From Anthostomella pinea (Eukaryota > Ascomycota > Sordariomycetes > Xylariales > Xylariaceae), in assembly GCA_963556695.1 (NCBI GenBank), contig CAUWAG010000010.1:1860001-1924000 (forward strand): a stretch of DNA of 64,000 nucleotides, read 5' to 3'. Within the stretch, counting starts at the first letter, position 1, and each line of letters begins with the position of its first letter. Shown here piece after piece: positions 41,936 through 55,913 of this stretch. Made by a program: the position numbers and the translations under genes. Below the pieces are notes generated by a model. The model was not told the DNA's origin, ran no database searches, and worked only from the letters and a program-made list of their open reading frames with translations.

Positions 41936-44900
41936 ATGCCGAACGCCAAACGACTGAGGAGCGGTGGGAAGTCCAAGGCGCAAGCAAAGGCTCCGGCCCC
42001 GGCCCGACCGACCATAGCCGACTTGGAGGGTGACACCGAGTTCGCCCAGCTTGCGAAGCAGCATTGGTTGAAAACAACGAAGCGAGCCACCAAGGTCAAG
42101 GTCAAGAACGACGTGCTGAAGAGCGAAATATGGGATGCGCTGGAGAAAGACGGCTTTCAGTACAAGTCGTTGCTGGTCCTAGAGGGGCTGCAGACTCTTG
42201 AGAGGTAAGAAGAGCAGGGTCTTGAATGTTATGTGTACTGTCTTTGCTAACAGCACCCAGTTACCTCTGGCCTGGGTATACCGAGGATTCGTCCAATTAC
42301 CACGTTCTGCTGATAGCTCTGATCGCCAACGTCAAAGCCAGAGAGAGACTCGAGACATGGAGCATTTTCGAAGACCGGCCGGCCGAGTTCTCGGACTTTT
42401 TCCGTCGCATCATGTCCATGACCCTCGATCATACGCTTTCGTTACCCATACGGACGCATCTTCTCTCCTTCGTCATCTATGCCTTCCAAAGTCTTGATTG
42501 GGCCAGCGTCAGGAAAGAATGCGCGCCATTGGTCTCCATTGCGATATGGCATAACCTATCTTCCGAGACGACACGCGAAAGCATGTTGGGGGAGACGCCA
42601 CAGCTCAGAAAGGCCTGGAAAGCAGCAGGCAAGCGGTACGACTCTGCGGACGATCCCACAAAAGCGCGTCTACGGTTCGAGAGAGCTTGGCTGTACACGC
42701 TGACGCTGGATTTCCTGCGCCTGCTCTATGACGCCAAGAGGAAGCAGGACCAGGTACACTACTGCGAGCGCTTCCTCGAATTCATATCCGACTTATTGAG
42801 CCAGCTCCCCACGAGGCGATATGTCAACACATTACTACAAGACCTGCATGTCCTATCTGCTCTGCGACTGTCTCCTATAGTCAATGATGAGGACAACGGG
42901 TTACTTCGTGATCAGTGCGCTTTGCTGAGTCACTATGCGTATTTCACGATTGATGACCAGACCGGGGTGCAACATAGCAACACAGAGGCATACGATCGGC
43001 ATTGTGCTAGGCTAGCCAAGCTTCAGCGGGTAGCACTACGACATTTCAAAGAGAAGCTCACTGTGTTGGCTTTATCGAACTATGGATCGATAGACAAGCG
43101 AAACGATCTAGAGAACCTCCTTGATGTTCTTACAGACGAGGAGCTCGTCAGGCTGGCGACGCTTCTGGATCTTAGGACTGAGTACCCCGAGTCCGTCAAG
43201 CTTGTTATTGATCGGCCATTTATAATGGAGGTAATTCTATCGACCTTCGAGAAGCGAAAGACATTCCAGGAGGTTGCTCGCGACCTGAGCATCCTCCCAA
43301 CGGAGGATAGTCTCTTCGACCAGAGTCTACTGAGGACAGACACTTACGACGGATCTCAACCTCTTGCACTACCAAAGCTCAAGCTTCAGTACCTATCCGT
43401 CGGTGACTTCCTCTGGAGAGCGCTAATTCTCTACCGGTGCGAGTCATTTTATGGCATCAGAAAAGACATCAGCGATTCTCTAAGACGTCTACGGCCAGAA
43501 ACCAGGCGGTCGGGGGAGACTGGATTCGCCGGCTCCTCCAAGATGGCTTTACCTATATCTCGCCCCTCGATATTGGAGGTCGTGCCCGCACTGGTTGGGG
43601 ATGATAAGCCATCTGCAGTCCGAGCTGAGGTCTCCCTCGATTTCCGTCGACTTGGTGACCACGTTCGGAGAGAGTGGGATTCCCTCCGACCAGATGACGC
43701 TGTGTTTCTTGTTGCAATGGACACTACGATACCGAAACCCATATCCAACGGAGGCAGCAGTGCCATGTCTGAAGCCCAGAAGCTCGGGTTAGTGTCTGTT
43801 CGCACTGCGGAGGTTGTCCAGATACTAGACGACAAGGGCAAGTCAATCAGGGACCCTAATACATACTTCAATGGGTCCAATCGGTCAGAGACTCGGAGAA
43901 TCCAGCTCAGACTAGACCCAAAGATGTACAAGGAGGACATGGAACGGGCGTCCAAGGGCAAGCCGGACGTGTACGAACGGGTCAACTTGATCGTCCGGCG
44001 AAGTGGAAGAGAAAACAACTTCAAGCCAGTGCTAGAGTCGATCCGCAGTCTGGCACTCTCAGAGGTTCCCTTGGCATCATGGCTGCATGAGAACTTCTTA
44101 GGCTATGGTGACCCAGCCGGCGCTACCTACAGACATCTGCCAAACCGAGTCGCCAAGGTCGATTTCAGGGACACATTTCTGGATTGGCAGCACCTGGTTG
44201 CAAGCCTTCCTGGTAAGACTATCGAGCCAGGTTTTGATGTGTCTGAGAGCTTTGGCCCTCCTTATGTCTTGGAATCGGTAGACAAACCTCCGAAGAAACC
44301 AGCTACGAAACCCTCAAAGAAACGCAGGAGAGATGCAGAGCCAGCCCTTCTTGCTGAGGTAGAGACATACCAAGTTTCCACCTACAAGCCTCCCAACACA
44401 GGCCCGTACCCTGTTGATGCGCCGAAGCTGAACAATGTGCGCTTCACACCCGCGCAAATCGATGCCATCATGTCCGGTACGCAACCCGGACTGACGGTTA
44501 TCGTGGGCCCTCCTGGGACGGGCAAAACCGACGTTGCCACACAGATCATCAACAATATATATCACAACTTTCCCGAGCAGCGGACGTTGCTCATCGCTCA
44601 CTCCAACCAGGCACTGAACCAGCTATTTGCCAAGATTGTCGCTCTGGACATCGATGAGCGGCATCTACTTCGGCTTGGTCATGGCGAAGAGGAACTTGAC
44701 ACCGAAAGTAACTTCAGCAAGCATGGACGAGTTGAATCCTTCCTCGAGATCAGAGATCGCTATTTGCTGGAAGTGAACCGTTTGGCGGCGAGTATGGGTG
44801 CCCCTGGTGCCCACGGGAACTCTGCGGAGACTGCGGGCTACTTCAACTCCGTCTATGTTCAACCAGCCTGGGCGAAATTTACCGAAGTTGCTAAAGCCGA

Positions 44901-46372
44901 AGATTCATCAGCAGCAGATATCATCCAAGCCTTCCCATTCCACAATTTTTTCTCGAATGCCCCTCAGCCACTCTTCCCCGCCGAGGACGATCAAGAATCA
45001 GTCCTGGATGTTACAGATGGCTGTTATCGGCATATCTCGAAGATGTTCTCAGAACTCGAGGATGTACAGCCGTTCGAGATCCTGAGGCGCGACCGAGACA
45101 AGGCGAACTATCTTCTTACAAACGAAGCTCGCATTATTGCCATGACATCAACGCACGCTGCTATGCGGCGTACTGAGATTGCATCGCTCGGCTTTCACTA
45201 TGATAATGTTATCATGGAGGAGGCCGCACAAATCACGGAAGTTGAAAATTTCATTCCTCTCGCCATGCAAAAACCCAAGGATGGGCAGACAGCATTACAG
45301 AGGGTCGTGCTCTGTGGTGATCACTACCAAAACTCTCCTGTCATCCAGAGTCTTGCCTTCCGCCATTACGCCAACCTCGAACAATCACTATTTTCCCGCT
45401 TCGTCCGCCTGGGAATACCGGCTATCACACTCGACCAACAAGGTCGTGCCCGTCCGTCCATTGCAGCTCTGTATCAATGGAGATACCCCAACCTTGGGAA
45501 CTTACCGCATGTTGAAAGCCGGAAAGAGTTCCAGACCTCCAACGCTGGCTTCAAATACGACTACCAGTTCATCAACGTGCCCGACTACAAGGGAAAAGGT
45601 GAAGTCGAACCAACGCCTCATTTCATTCAAAATCTGGGTGAAGCTGAATATGCCGTTGCTCTCTACCAGTACATGCGCCTGCTGGGATATCCAGCCTCGA
45701 AGATCAGTATCCTAACGACCTACGCCGGCCAGCGAGCTCTTGTAAAAGACGTACTAGCCCATCGATGTGGGAAGAATGCCATATTTGGGTTGCCCAAGAT
45801 CGTTACGACGGTCGACAAGTACCAGGGCGAACAAAATGACTGTAAGTACGGTTTGGACAATTGTGGAGCAACCTGACTAACGAGGTGTAGATATCATTCT
45901 TTCACTTACACGCACATCAAGGGTTGGTTACCTTCGAGATGTGCGACGTTTGACGGTTGCACTTTCGCGTGCCCGGCTTGGCCTGTACATTCTCGGACGA
46001 AGAGAGATCTTCGAAGCGTGCTACGAGCTCCGTCCCGCATTTGATATCTTGCTTCAGCGACCAGACAAGCTGATGCTTGCGACGGGAGAGATGTGGCCCT
46101 CGGAGCGGATCCAAGCAGAGGAGGATGGGGCCACGTTACCTGGTGAGGCGGTGATGGAGGGAGTCGAACATCTTGGGCAGTTTGTCTACGAGATGACCAC
46201 GGCGAAGGTCAAGCAGTTGCGTGTGGAGCGCGGCTTGCCCGAAGAGCCAGAACAGGCACTGAAGCCCATCGCGGAAGAAGAGGGGGTCCCCTATGTCGGC
46301 GCTCCGAGTGACGAAGACGGCGAAGAGGACATAGATGTGGCGGGTGAAGGATTCGAGGCTGAGGAAGAGTGA
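41936..46372 (+). CDS. Aquarius/Cwf11 intron-binding spliceosomal SF1 helicase
   Basis: Three exons, 41936-42204, 42261-45841 and 45891-46372 (introns 56 and 49 bp), encode 1,443 residues, close to the family length. The N-terminal two thirds match the Aquarius armadillo-like region: SYLWPGY after the first intron, then WSIFEDRP and LRFERAWLY. A beta-barrel insertion region follows. The SF1 helicase core has Walker A IVGPPGTGKTD (about 835), QALNQLF, MEEAAQITEVENFIPL (motif II with EEAA, about 1075), LCGDHYQ, LDQQGRARPSI and, across the second intron, DKYQGEQND joined to YIILSLTRTS, then VALSRARLGLYILGR. The C-terminal tail is acidic. Aquarius binds the intron upstream of the branch point in the intron-binding complex of the spliceosome. 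The gene is complete and undisturbed. Confidence 0.95.
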
Positions 46373-49300
46373 AAATTCGTGTAGATTTGCTTTTCTGAAG
46401 GAAAGCAGCACCCCAAGATACCAAGACCACAACGATGTACGTATGTAGGTTATGTATAGAAGCACTCGGTCAATATGATTTGGTCGGGTTTGGAGCACGA
46501 AGAACGGATGGACAGCCTTCGCATATTGAGATAGTTACACCCTCTACCGTACAATATACATATCCCTCTAGCACCACTCTTGCTCCTATGGCCTGTTTTT
46601 GAACAGCCTCTATGCCACCCAATGTTCCCTGCGAGGTGCCAACGTACCTAGGCAGATAAGTACTGTCAGAGACTTGATGAATACTTGTGAGCAGAATCCA
46701 CCCTTGTGTGTAAGCAATGCGTTGGGCAGTAGGGGCGTCGGGTATATGGGCCTTACCCCCATTTATTTAGAGCGTTTTTGCTGCCAAGGGGCAGTAGATA
46801 GACCTTTACAAAAGACAACAGCGCTGTCTTGTCCATACCGCTGTCACCAGGATTCAGATTTTGCCCTCAAAACCGAGTTTAAGTTTGGGGCCTTCTCGTA
46901 CCTGACCAACCAGTCAGCAACGGTTGAACTTTTCGACTTTGGTCCTTCGATGCAGTGGTCTCCCTCCATTGCGCCACAAGTACCCGCAAACCTCGGGCCA
47001 ACATAATCCTGACGCCCTGCCTGTACCTACGTTTCTGGATCCAGAAAATGTCATGAGGATCTCGGGACTGAATGAAGCATGAGACTGGCGAGCGAGCGAA
47101 AGAAAAGCGACCTGAATATTCTTGCTCGCACTCGCTGCGGCGCCATGAGGCGCCTCTTGGCGCGCTGGCAGGCAGAAGTAGCCGAAAACCATACATAGCC
47201 ACCAGCCACACACACCACCAGCACGTTGTTGGTAGAGATTCTACTACCTTTCGTTTTGAACGCTTCATAACTAAGTGAAAGAAAAATATATGAGTATCAA
47301 CATGCACATTCAATTGTAGACAATTGCTTGCTCATTTGATTAGTACCAAACGTTGGTAATGTAAGGATGTTATGTACTGAGGTATCTATATTGAAGGCTA
47401 TGTATGGTTTTCGGCTCCTTCTGCCTGGCTGGTTGGGCTAACGGAACAGGAGGTCCTTTGACACATGCCAAAGATGCTGTGGGATGCCATGGTACGGCAT
47501 ACGTGTTGTTGGGCAACTACCTAGTCTGGAGATATTTGTATACCTAGCACAAATTGAGGTGTAGGTCAGAGAATGTGGCGTTCGTTCGTCCCGCCCATTC
47601 GAACTTAGTTGGAGGCGTCTCATCAGCCCAACCGAAGAACAGGCGAGGCGAACCCCAAGCGACCGAACCGAACCGGCTCGGCTGTTTGGCACATGTACCC
47701 GAGATATATCCTCCACACTCCCTATCACGGCTCGCTACGCAGTACCTGATACCAATAGGGGGCCACAAGCTGGAGATGATGATAATGATTGCCGACATCC
47801 GTCGTAGGCGAGCAGATTCCCGGCCGCGCCTCGCCTGTCGGCCGTTAAGTCCGTCCGTCTGTAGTGTCACAGGGCGTCATGTTGCAGTATGATGTGAGTG
47901 AGGAGGCAGTTTGGGATATCTTTCTCCGGTGCAGATATGCGATATGGAATTTCCAGGTGGGCCGTGATGATGATCATTGATCAGCAAGAAAGGGTGTTGA
48001 GGTCATGCTGCATATGCGCCTGCCCTACCTGTGGCACGTATCTGATGTACGTATGTACTGGCACTGTGACAAGTCACTGGTGGCTGCACGTAACCCCAAT
48101 GGACAACATCTGACAGCCTGTGACAGCCTGTGACAGGCCCTCTGGGCCTTGAGATCAGCTCCCGAGTCAGAAGAAGAACCCTTGCGCGTGTGCCGCAGAG
48201 CCTCTCGCAGGCCTGGATGTGACAAGGTTCAGCTCGTCGTGGGAATTGTGTCTTTGTTCTTCAGAAGGCCCAGAGTTGGTGAGTATGGATGGATGTAGCC
48301 AGACCACGCAGTGGGTGACTGTTTCTTTGACATCCATTCCAGAAGGGATCGCGGTTAGCAGGTTCGTGATGACGCTTGATGACTTTCTTCCCCAAGATGA
48401 GTCAAACGAGAGACCATAACTAGGTACGCACGTCGTGTGGCGAAGGGCGATGTGACTGGCTGTATCTTCCAGGTCGATAATGTACCTTGATAATTCGCTC
48501 GTGGTGGTTGGCGGGAGAGCTGTTTGGTATGGCGTCGACGTTGTATGCTTGTCACCATCTAGCCCCGTCAGACTTCTGACATAGCCGATCAGAGTGACTG
48601 GAAACACACCGCATTCTCTGATGGGGAGCGGCAGTCAGAGATGAACCAAGCCGATTTTCTTCTTTGGTGTGCCGTGTGTCCCCAATTCAGATTCGCAAGG
48701 TTCAATTAGCCGTTTAACCGCCACATGTTCGCGAAGGAATCGAAGTGTTGCTTGTGATCTCTTGTTATTAGTGCAACCCGGAGATATTGGCAGATCCGGG
48801 GCAGAGTCGTCAATGACGGGGTCTGATGGAGGCAGCTAGCAGCGGGCCTAGAACGAATTAGAGGGATTTAGCTGGGATGGGCTGCCCGTGGTTAAAACAA
48901 AAAATAGTCACACTTGAGTCAATTGTCTGTAATTTTAGCTGAAATGTGGTGTTGGTTCCCGTCGGCCGTCGGCTGCGAGGTTGCGCATTCCGCTTTTAGA
49001 ATTGGCAGGTGTGATAGGGACTGGGCAAGCTGGGCCTAGACCACCTTGATGTAGCTAGCTAGGTACTCAGTTACTCTCCATTGCCCGAATTAGGACTTGA
49101 TGTTATTATTATTGCTATTCATTTCACAAGATGACTGGTGGCGAGTCTCGCATCTTCATGTCTGCAGGAGCGGGCAGTGGTACTATTCTGGGAGGTGGGC
49201 AATGGAGTCAGATGTAGATGTGACGGCGGATTCCAGACGGATGGACGATATGTTCCGCGCGCGAGAACAAGGCAGCAAGGGTCTTAACTGTTTTAATAAA

Positions 49301-50999
49301 TCTGTCATGTACTGTACAATCCAGGCGGAAAAACGAGGCCAAGCCTCGTGGGAAGCATGGGGTGACACGCGTAGGAGCTGCCAGAGCGTGTTTCGAAACA
49401 GAACTCGCCGAAAGAGAAGAAGGGGGCGTGGCTGGTCTGGGTTGAGCAACACCCATTAACTTGCCCTAGACCCCCAGAGAGAGTTTTATTAGTAATAAAA
49501 TTTGGACAAGTGAAAATGCCGGTAACGGAATATATGACCGTGCTGGGGATTTCTTTGTCGTCGACGTGTTGCTCTTGGCTTTATGCAAGTGGTTGATACA
49601 GTACCGAGTCAGGGCCTAACACTGAGGAGAGGATGCCGTCACAGGTGGCATGGAGATAGATACCTTAACAATTCGCCTTCTCCTAATGGAGGCAACATTG
49701 GAACAGTCGGCTGCCACCTGAGAGAGCCGAGGCCAGCTGCATGCGAGTTCATCGCGGAGGAAACCCGCGCACAGCCCAACTTTTAGTCACAGACAGAGAC
49801 ACCTTGTTTGACAATAGGATATGGAGTCGGACTTGAAGTCAATAAGTACCTAAGGCAGCTGACATTATTACAAGAAAGTCAACTTGGTAGCAATAACATT
49901 GAGAAGGCAGTCAAAAGAAGAGGATGCAGTGAATAGGACGATGGTTCATGGGAGAATGCCACTTTAGAATTCGAAATGGGAGTGAGTTAAATAGAGTGGA
50001 TGAACGGGCCGGCGCAAGTACCTGGGCACCACAATCTCGCTGGAGAGGTACAATGAGCTGGCAATCAGCGGGGCCCGGCTCAGCTACCAGCCTACAGTCC
50101 CACCCCCCAGCCGCTACAATGGGCACTAGCACTCGCGGATTGACCCCTGTGCCTGTGGCCCAGTGCGTTCCCAGTGCGCCCCCCCCCCCAGAAAGAGAGC
50201 GCAGCGACCCAGCCTTTCCCCCTTCGAAAAAAATTCTATCACCGATTTAATTTTCACCCTTTCCTCACCCACAACCATTTGATCTGACGGATCATCAACC
50301 ACTTCGACCAACAGGAGGAACCACTCACTGTACCGGTCGTTTCTCTCCCTCGTTGAGACCTTTATCATCGAGGACGGAAGCTTGTCGTATCTCTCTGCAT
50401 TGGTTTACAGAGAATACCTCTCTCCACTCCTAATTACTCTCGTCGGGACACCACCAGCGACCGACGTTCTGCGCGTTCGCCCAAGTCGACCGCTTTCCTC
50501 GCTCCTCGAGGACACCCACCTCCCACCTCCCACCTCCCAACACCAGAACCGCCCAGCATCCTCTGCCGATTGCTGCGACCTTTCTCGATCGCGCGACAAC
50601 GATCTTTCCGTTCCTTGTAGTAACGGATACCAAGACCTGTGTGCCGCCCACCACCAGCTTGCCATCAGCTTACCATCACCCAGCGAACGCCCGAGTTCGA
50701 TTGCGGCGTCTGTCCCTTTCGGAGAGAGCGTTTTCGCAGTACCTAATTTAATCACCACCTCACGCGCCCGAGGAGTCTGACATTCACTTCTCACGCACAT
50801 ACCTCCCTCGCCTTTCCAGCTCGGGTTTGATATCTGAGTGTTGGTTTTTCCCATTTCCGACTTCGCCCTTTTAATTCTCTTTATTCCCGAACATTGCGCA
50901 CGCGGGAGAAAGAAGATTATCCCTCAACGCGAGACGAGAAATCTCTTCCGGCAAATTATACCAATAACCACTTCCCGCAAATACTTCACGCCGACACTT
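46373..50999. other. long gene-poor spacer and eIF4G leader
   Basis: About 4.6 kb without a supported gene. A 135-codon frame at 46599-47006 and several others lack recognisable motifs. There is a small cluster of TGACAGCC tandem units near 48111-48136, a short poly-C tract near 50179, and a CCTCCCA tandem near 50511-50538. From about 50250 the plus strand is pyrimidine-rich, typical of long fungal promoters and leaders of strongly expressed genes; it contains several short upstream frames. Confidence 0.45.
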
Positions 51000-53900
51000 A
51001 TGACTTCTACCGTCAATCAGCAGCAGTCGAACAGCACCGCGGCTCCTGCTGCCCCCTCTTACGCCTCTGCTGCCGGTGCCGCGAAGAAGCAGTCGTCTAC
51101 GCCTGTGGTTGCGACCGGATCTAACGCCCCGGTTGTTGCGACTGGTTCCTCTGCGCCAACCCCACAACATGCAAAATCGTCATCTATCTCGCCCATGAAC
51201 GGCCGGCCAAACATAATGCCTGCTGTCCCGAGCGGAGCGCCCAGTGCTCCAGCTGTTGCCCACGGCACCTCGGCCGTCAACGGCCACAACGAGCACAACC
51301 GAAAGAGTTCTGTCACCATGAGTGCCAACGGGCCGAACAGCTTTTCGGCGAACGGTGGTTCTGTCAATACCGCCAAGCCTGGCAACCTCCAATTCGGCTT
51401 CAACGACTCACCGGCTGCATCGCATAGCACTCCCCAGCTCGGATCTGCGCCTGTGCCTATCCCCACTGGCAGCAATCCTCGAGTAACTTCGCCTCAGAAC
51501 TCACCGTCTCCCATCCCGCAGCCTTCTGCGAGCGGTGGTCGACCTCCTTCCAGCGCTGCCCAACAGGGTGGTTCTATGACTTTCGGCAGCTTCGGTGGTG
51601 GCGACGTCGAGGTAAGTAATAATCTGGCATCCGCTCATACACATCTGTCGTCCCTTTCTGCGCTCAACAGTCTGATGAACGAAAGTACAATAATGCTGAC
51701 CATGACACATCAGCGACCTCACATGAGAACGGCCTCCAGCTCGCAAGATCCCAGTGCTCTTGGTCCGCAGCACTCACCCCACCTCCGACGGGGCTCGAAT
51801 GTTAGCGACGTCAGCAACCAAGCCGGTCCGCCTCCCGGAAACATGGGTGGTCGAGGTGGTTACCCGGGCACCGGACGTGGTCGAGGTTTCAACAACTCAT
51901 ACAATCAGCCCGCCGGATACCCCCCGAACAACTATAGAGGCCCCCAGGGCAATCAAGCACGAGGTGGAATGGCTCCCAACTTTGGCAACGGACGACCTCC
52001 TCACCAGTTCGGAACACCACCACCGCAGAATCGGAGCCCTGCCATGCAGCAAGCCATGCCGCAGCATCCAAATATGCCTCCCACCCACATGCCGCCGTTC
52101 TACTACGCACCTCCTCATACTGGACCTCATCAAGTTCCTCCCCAAGTATTCACCCCTTCCATTCCTTCTATGACAAATTATCAGCGCTCAACCAAGACCA
52201 AGAAAAGGGGTGGTCGTCGTGATAGCGAGAAGTACTCGAATCAACAGCGACAAGTGGAGTCTGTCAGAAACAACACGGACTTCTACCCCAGTGTCGCACG
52301 CCATAGTAGGCGATTCGAACACCGAGCTGGGGATAATTTGCGGCGCGGTAGTCTCTCTTCATATGACATGATGGAAGGGCCACCCGCTACAGATTCACCC
52401 ACTTTCCCTTTCCCATATCCTCACCCTGCTGGGCCCTCGGGTCACATTGATCTCTCGCCTGAAAATGGGAACTTTGAGTTGCTAACTAGTGAACAGCAGT
52501 TCAACGGCGGCTATTACGAGCAGTCCATGAGACAGCCCATGCACGGCATGCCTTACTACCCGCAGATGATGAATAACCCAGGTTCCCCTATTCCCGGTTA
52601 CCAACCCACTTACAATGGCCCCTACAATCCTCCTGGCGGTCAGCCAATGTCTCGAAGCACGTCACAGCTATCAGCTGATCAACGACCCGCTTCGAGTGCT
52701 AGCCAGGCTCAGCCGCCTGTTACGCAGGGCACGCCTCAATCTCAGCCTGCACAGATGAAGCCTGTGGTGGCCGCTTCGCCTCAATTCACGCGTCCCGTTA
52801 GAAAGAGCGCTGCCATCACAATCAGGAATGCCGCTGGTGAGCCTGTGGATCTCAAGAACTTGAACGTTCCTCCATCGCCAGCCACTGCCAGTCAGCCTTC
52901 TAGGACGCCCCCTGTCGCATCTACTCCTACCCCGCCTCCCAAGGCCTCGACTCCCAAGCCAGCTGCTTCTACTCACACTCGAACTGATAGCGTGTCGAAT
53001 GGCAAGAGCGCAGAGGAAGTGCGCAATGAGTTCAAGCAGAAGATGCTGCAAGCGGCTGGTAGCGAGAAGGGCAAGGAAGACGAAGCTGCTGCCAAGGCCG
53101 CCGCTGATAAATCTGCAGCTGAAAAGGCTGCTGCGGAGAAGACCGCCGCAGAAAAGACTGCTGCTGACAAGGCCGCTACTGACAAGGCCGCTGCTGACAA
53201 GGCCGCTGCTGACAAGGCTGCTGCTGAGAAAATTGCCGCAGACGAGAAGACCAAGGCTGAAGAAGAGCTAAAGGTTGAGCAGAAGGCGAAAGAAGACGCA
53301 AAGGCGGCAGATGAGGCCAAGGCTCAACAAGAAGCCAAGGACAAGGCCGAAGCTGACGCCGAAGCGGCCAAGGCTGCGTCTTCCAAGAAAGAAACCCCCA
53401 AGCCCGCTGATCCATCCGAGGATGACGTGGAGGCAATGATCCGCGAAATGGAAGAGAATGAGAAGAAAGAAGAGGAGGCCAATGCCAGATATGAAGCCGA
53501 GAAGGCTGCGAAGAAGAAGGCCGCAGATGAGGCCAAACTCGCAAACGCCGCCGATGAAGATCGCAAGCTTCGTGAGCAGGAAAGAGAGATGGAGCGGCTT
53601 GAGGAAGAAAGGGAGCGCAAACGCGCTGCAGGAGGCTCTGCCCCGAGTGTCAAAGAGGCTCTCGACCAGGTTCTGTCTAAGCAGCCAAACTCTAAGAGTG
53701 ACAATCCTTCGACCAGCGAGACTGTCACGAAGCTGGCCAATCTCAGCCTCAACGACAAGTCGGCTTCAGCACCTGGTGCCAAGCCCAGCCCTGGTAGCCG
53801 CGGACCCAAACCCGCAGCCCTGAACCTCGCACCCCTCAACACCAAGTCGGTTGAGCCGCCCCAGCCCAGTGCAGCTCTTCAGTCCTTGAAGACCGCAAGA

Positions 53901-55913
53901 CTCCTGGATGTCATCAAGACTGATATGTACCCACCTGGTATCAATTCCCCCAACCCTGCCATCAACTCGGCAGTTGCCAAGAAGGGTACATCCTTCAAGT
54001 ACGACCCCGGCTTCCTTCTCCAGTTCAAGGCTGTGTTCACTGAGCAGCCTTCTCTCGATTTCCACCAGCAAGTGAAGAGCCTCATTGGTGACGGCGAAAG
54101 GGGACCCGCTTCTGCGCGGACCCCTGCGGGTGGTTCCGGTCGGCAGAACTCTAGGACAGGCGGCCCCGGTTTCCCCGGCCCTGTGATGGGAGGATTCGTA
54201 GCACCTGGGGGCCGCACACTGCCCCCTGGAACGACGTCCCAGCAGCGGTTCGAGATGGCTTCTGACAGTAAATCAATGCCGCGACCTGCAATGGGATCGA
54301 TGGCTAGCTTTCAGCGACCCGGTGGCTCGTTCCCTGGTGGTAACCAGATCAGCCGCACACCATCGACGACGAACATGGGTGGTGGCAGTATGCCCCACTC
54401 TCCCAGGACGAACAGCCGTCGTGCCCCCAGCAAGCAGAACACATTCAATGCCAAGTCGGAAGCTCAGGCAGCTAAGACCATGCCGCTTACCGCCCACATG
54501 AAGATCGAAGGCCTTCCCACTTCCACAACCGGTTGGAAACCAACCAGCATTGGGAAAGGCCCGCAGAGCAGTAACCTTGCTCAAGCCGATTATATGGATC
54601 CTGCAATGGTACAGCGAAAGGTGAAGGCTGCTCTCAACAAGATGACTCCCGAGAAGTTCGACAAGATATCGGACCAGATATTGGACATTGTTGCGCAGTC
54701 CAAAGAGGAGGCGGACGGCAGGACTCTTCGACAAGTCATTCAACTCACTTTTGAGAAGGCTACAGACGAGGCGCACTGGGCTTCAATGTATGCCAAATTT
54801 TGCAAGCGCATGTTGGAGACTATGAGTCCCGAAATCCGGGATGAGAGCATCAAGGACAAGAATGGTCAAGTCGTCAGTGGAGGCGCGCTGTTCCGAAAAT
54901 ACCTCCTCAACCGATGTCAGGAAGAGTTTGAGCGTGGCTGGAAGATGCAGATCGGAGCCAAGCCAGAAGAGGGCGAGGAGAACAAGACGGAAGAGGCTGT
55001 CATGCTCTCTGAGGATTACTACAAGGAAGCTGCTGCCAAGCGAAGAGGCCTGGGTCTGATCCAGTTCATTGGTGAGCTCTACAAGCTACAAATGCTCACT
55101 GAACGCATCATGCATGAATGCGTGAAGAAGCTGGTCGACTACACCGGTGTGCCAGAGGAGGCTGAAGTGGAATCACTTTCGAAGTTGCTACGTACCATCG
55201 GTGCCAACTTGGATGCCGCCGATCGCCAGGGTATGATGGATGCCTACTTCAATCGCATCCAGGGTATGGTCAACTTGCCCGAGCTACCCAGCAGACTCAA
55301 GTTTATGCTCATGGACGTGTTGGACCTGAGAAAGGCCCGCTGGGTTTCGAAGGAAGCCAATAAAGGTCCGAAGACCCTTGACGAGGTTCGCGCTGAGGCT
55401 GAGGCTGCGGCAGCCCAGAAAGCTGCTGAGGCTGCTCGGGGCAACCAGAGAGGCGGTCCTGGCGGACGCTCACAGTACGGGCGCAACGATGGACGAAACT
55501 TCTCCTCTGGCTTCCCGCAACCCATACCCAACCAAGTCGGAATGGACGATCTGCGACGCCTCAAGGGCGGCGCCAGTCGTCCTACGGGAGGCAGCCTGAC
55601 TTTAGGACCACAGTCAATGCTGGGTTCAAGAAGCAACAGCGGCCGTCGTTTGGGGATGAACAGCTCGTTGGGAGGTCGCGGTGCAGATGACTCCGGTGGC
55701 TCGTCGAGGACAGGTACCCCTCCTGTCAGAGAAAACCAGAACGCGTTCAGGTGAGCCTCAACGTGGTACCATTTCCAAGTTTATAGATGCTAACATAATC
55801 ACAGTCTATTGGCCAACATGGATTCGGAACACCCGGCATCACCTCCGTCTACGGCCGCGTCACCGGCTCTGGCCAAGGTCACTCCGGCGGCCGGTGGCAA
55901 GGAAGGCAAGTGA
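51000..55913 (+). CDS. translation initiation factor eIF4G
   Basis: The main reading frame runs from ATG 51000 to 55750, then a 54-bp intron and a last exon 55805-55913. A further intron is likely at 51612-51713 (102 bp, GTAAGT donor, multiple of three, no stop), giving 1,585 residues if removed or 1,619 if kept. The N-terminal half is Ser/Pro/Gly/Gln-rich with RGG-like patches. The middle has an Ala/Lys/Glu repeat region, then the eIF4E-binding motif KYDPGFLLQF (Tyr-x4-Leu-phi, about residue 1000). The MIF4G domain follows (about 1200-1450): PEKFDKISDQIL, RTLRQVIQLTFEKA, CQEEFERGW, RRGLGLIQFIGELYK and GMVNLPELPSRLKFML. The C-terminus is Gly/Arg/Ser-rich. eIF4G bridges the cap-binding protein eIF4E, the helicase eIF4A and poly(A)-binding protein in the cytoplasm. 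The frame upstream of 51000 is open but has no better start context. Confidence 0.93.
53100..53240 (+). repeat. Ala-Ala-Glu/Asp-Lys coding repeat in eIF4G
   Basis: About ten near-identical 15-nt units (GCTGCTGACAAGGCC type) encode five-residue blocks such as AADKA and AAEKT. The last few units are almost identical at DNA level, so recent slippage is likely. Predicted to be helical and highly charged. Confidence 0.85.

Noticed and set aside
46599..47006. 135-codon frame downstream of Aquarius
   Set aside because: No domain, no codon-use signature like the neighbours and no supporting structure.
50838..50999. Upstream extension of the eIF4G frame
   Set aside because: The frame is open but reads hydrophobic then Arg-rich leader-like sequence; ATG 51000 begins the Ser/Thr/Gln-rich N-terminus usual for fungal eIF4G.
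53100..53240. Tandem units that might be a CRISPR-like array
   Set aside because: They are coding repeats of eIF4G without spacers, in a eukaryotic gene.
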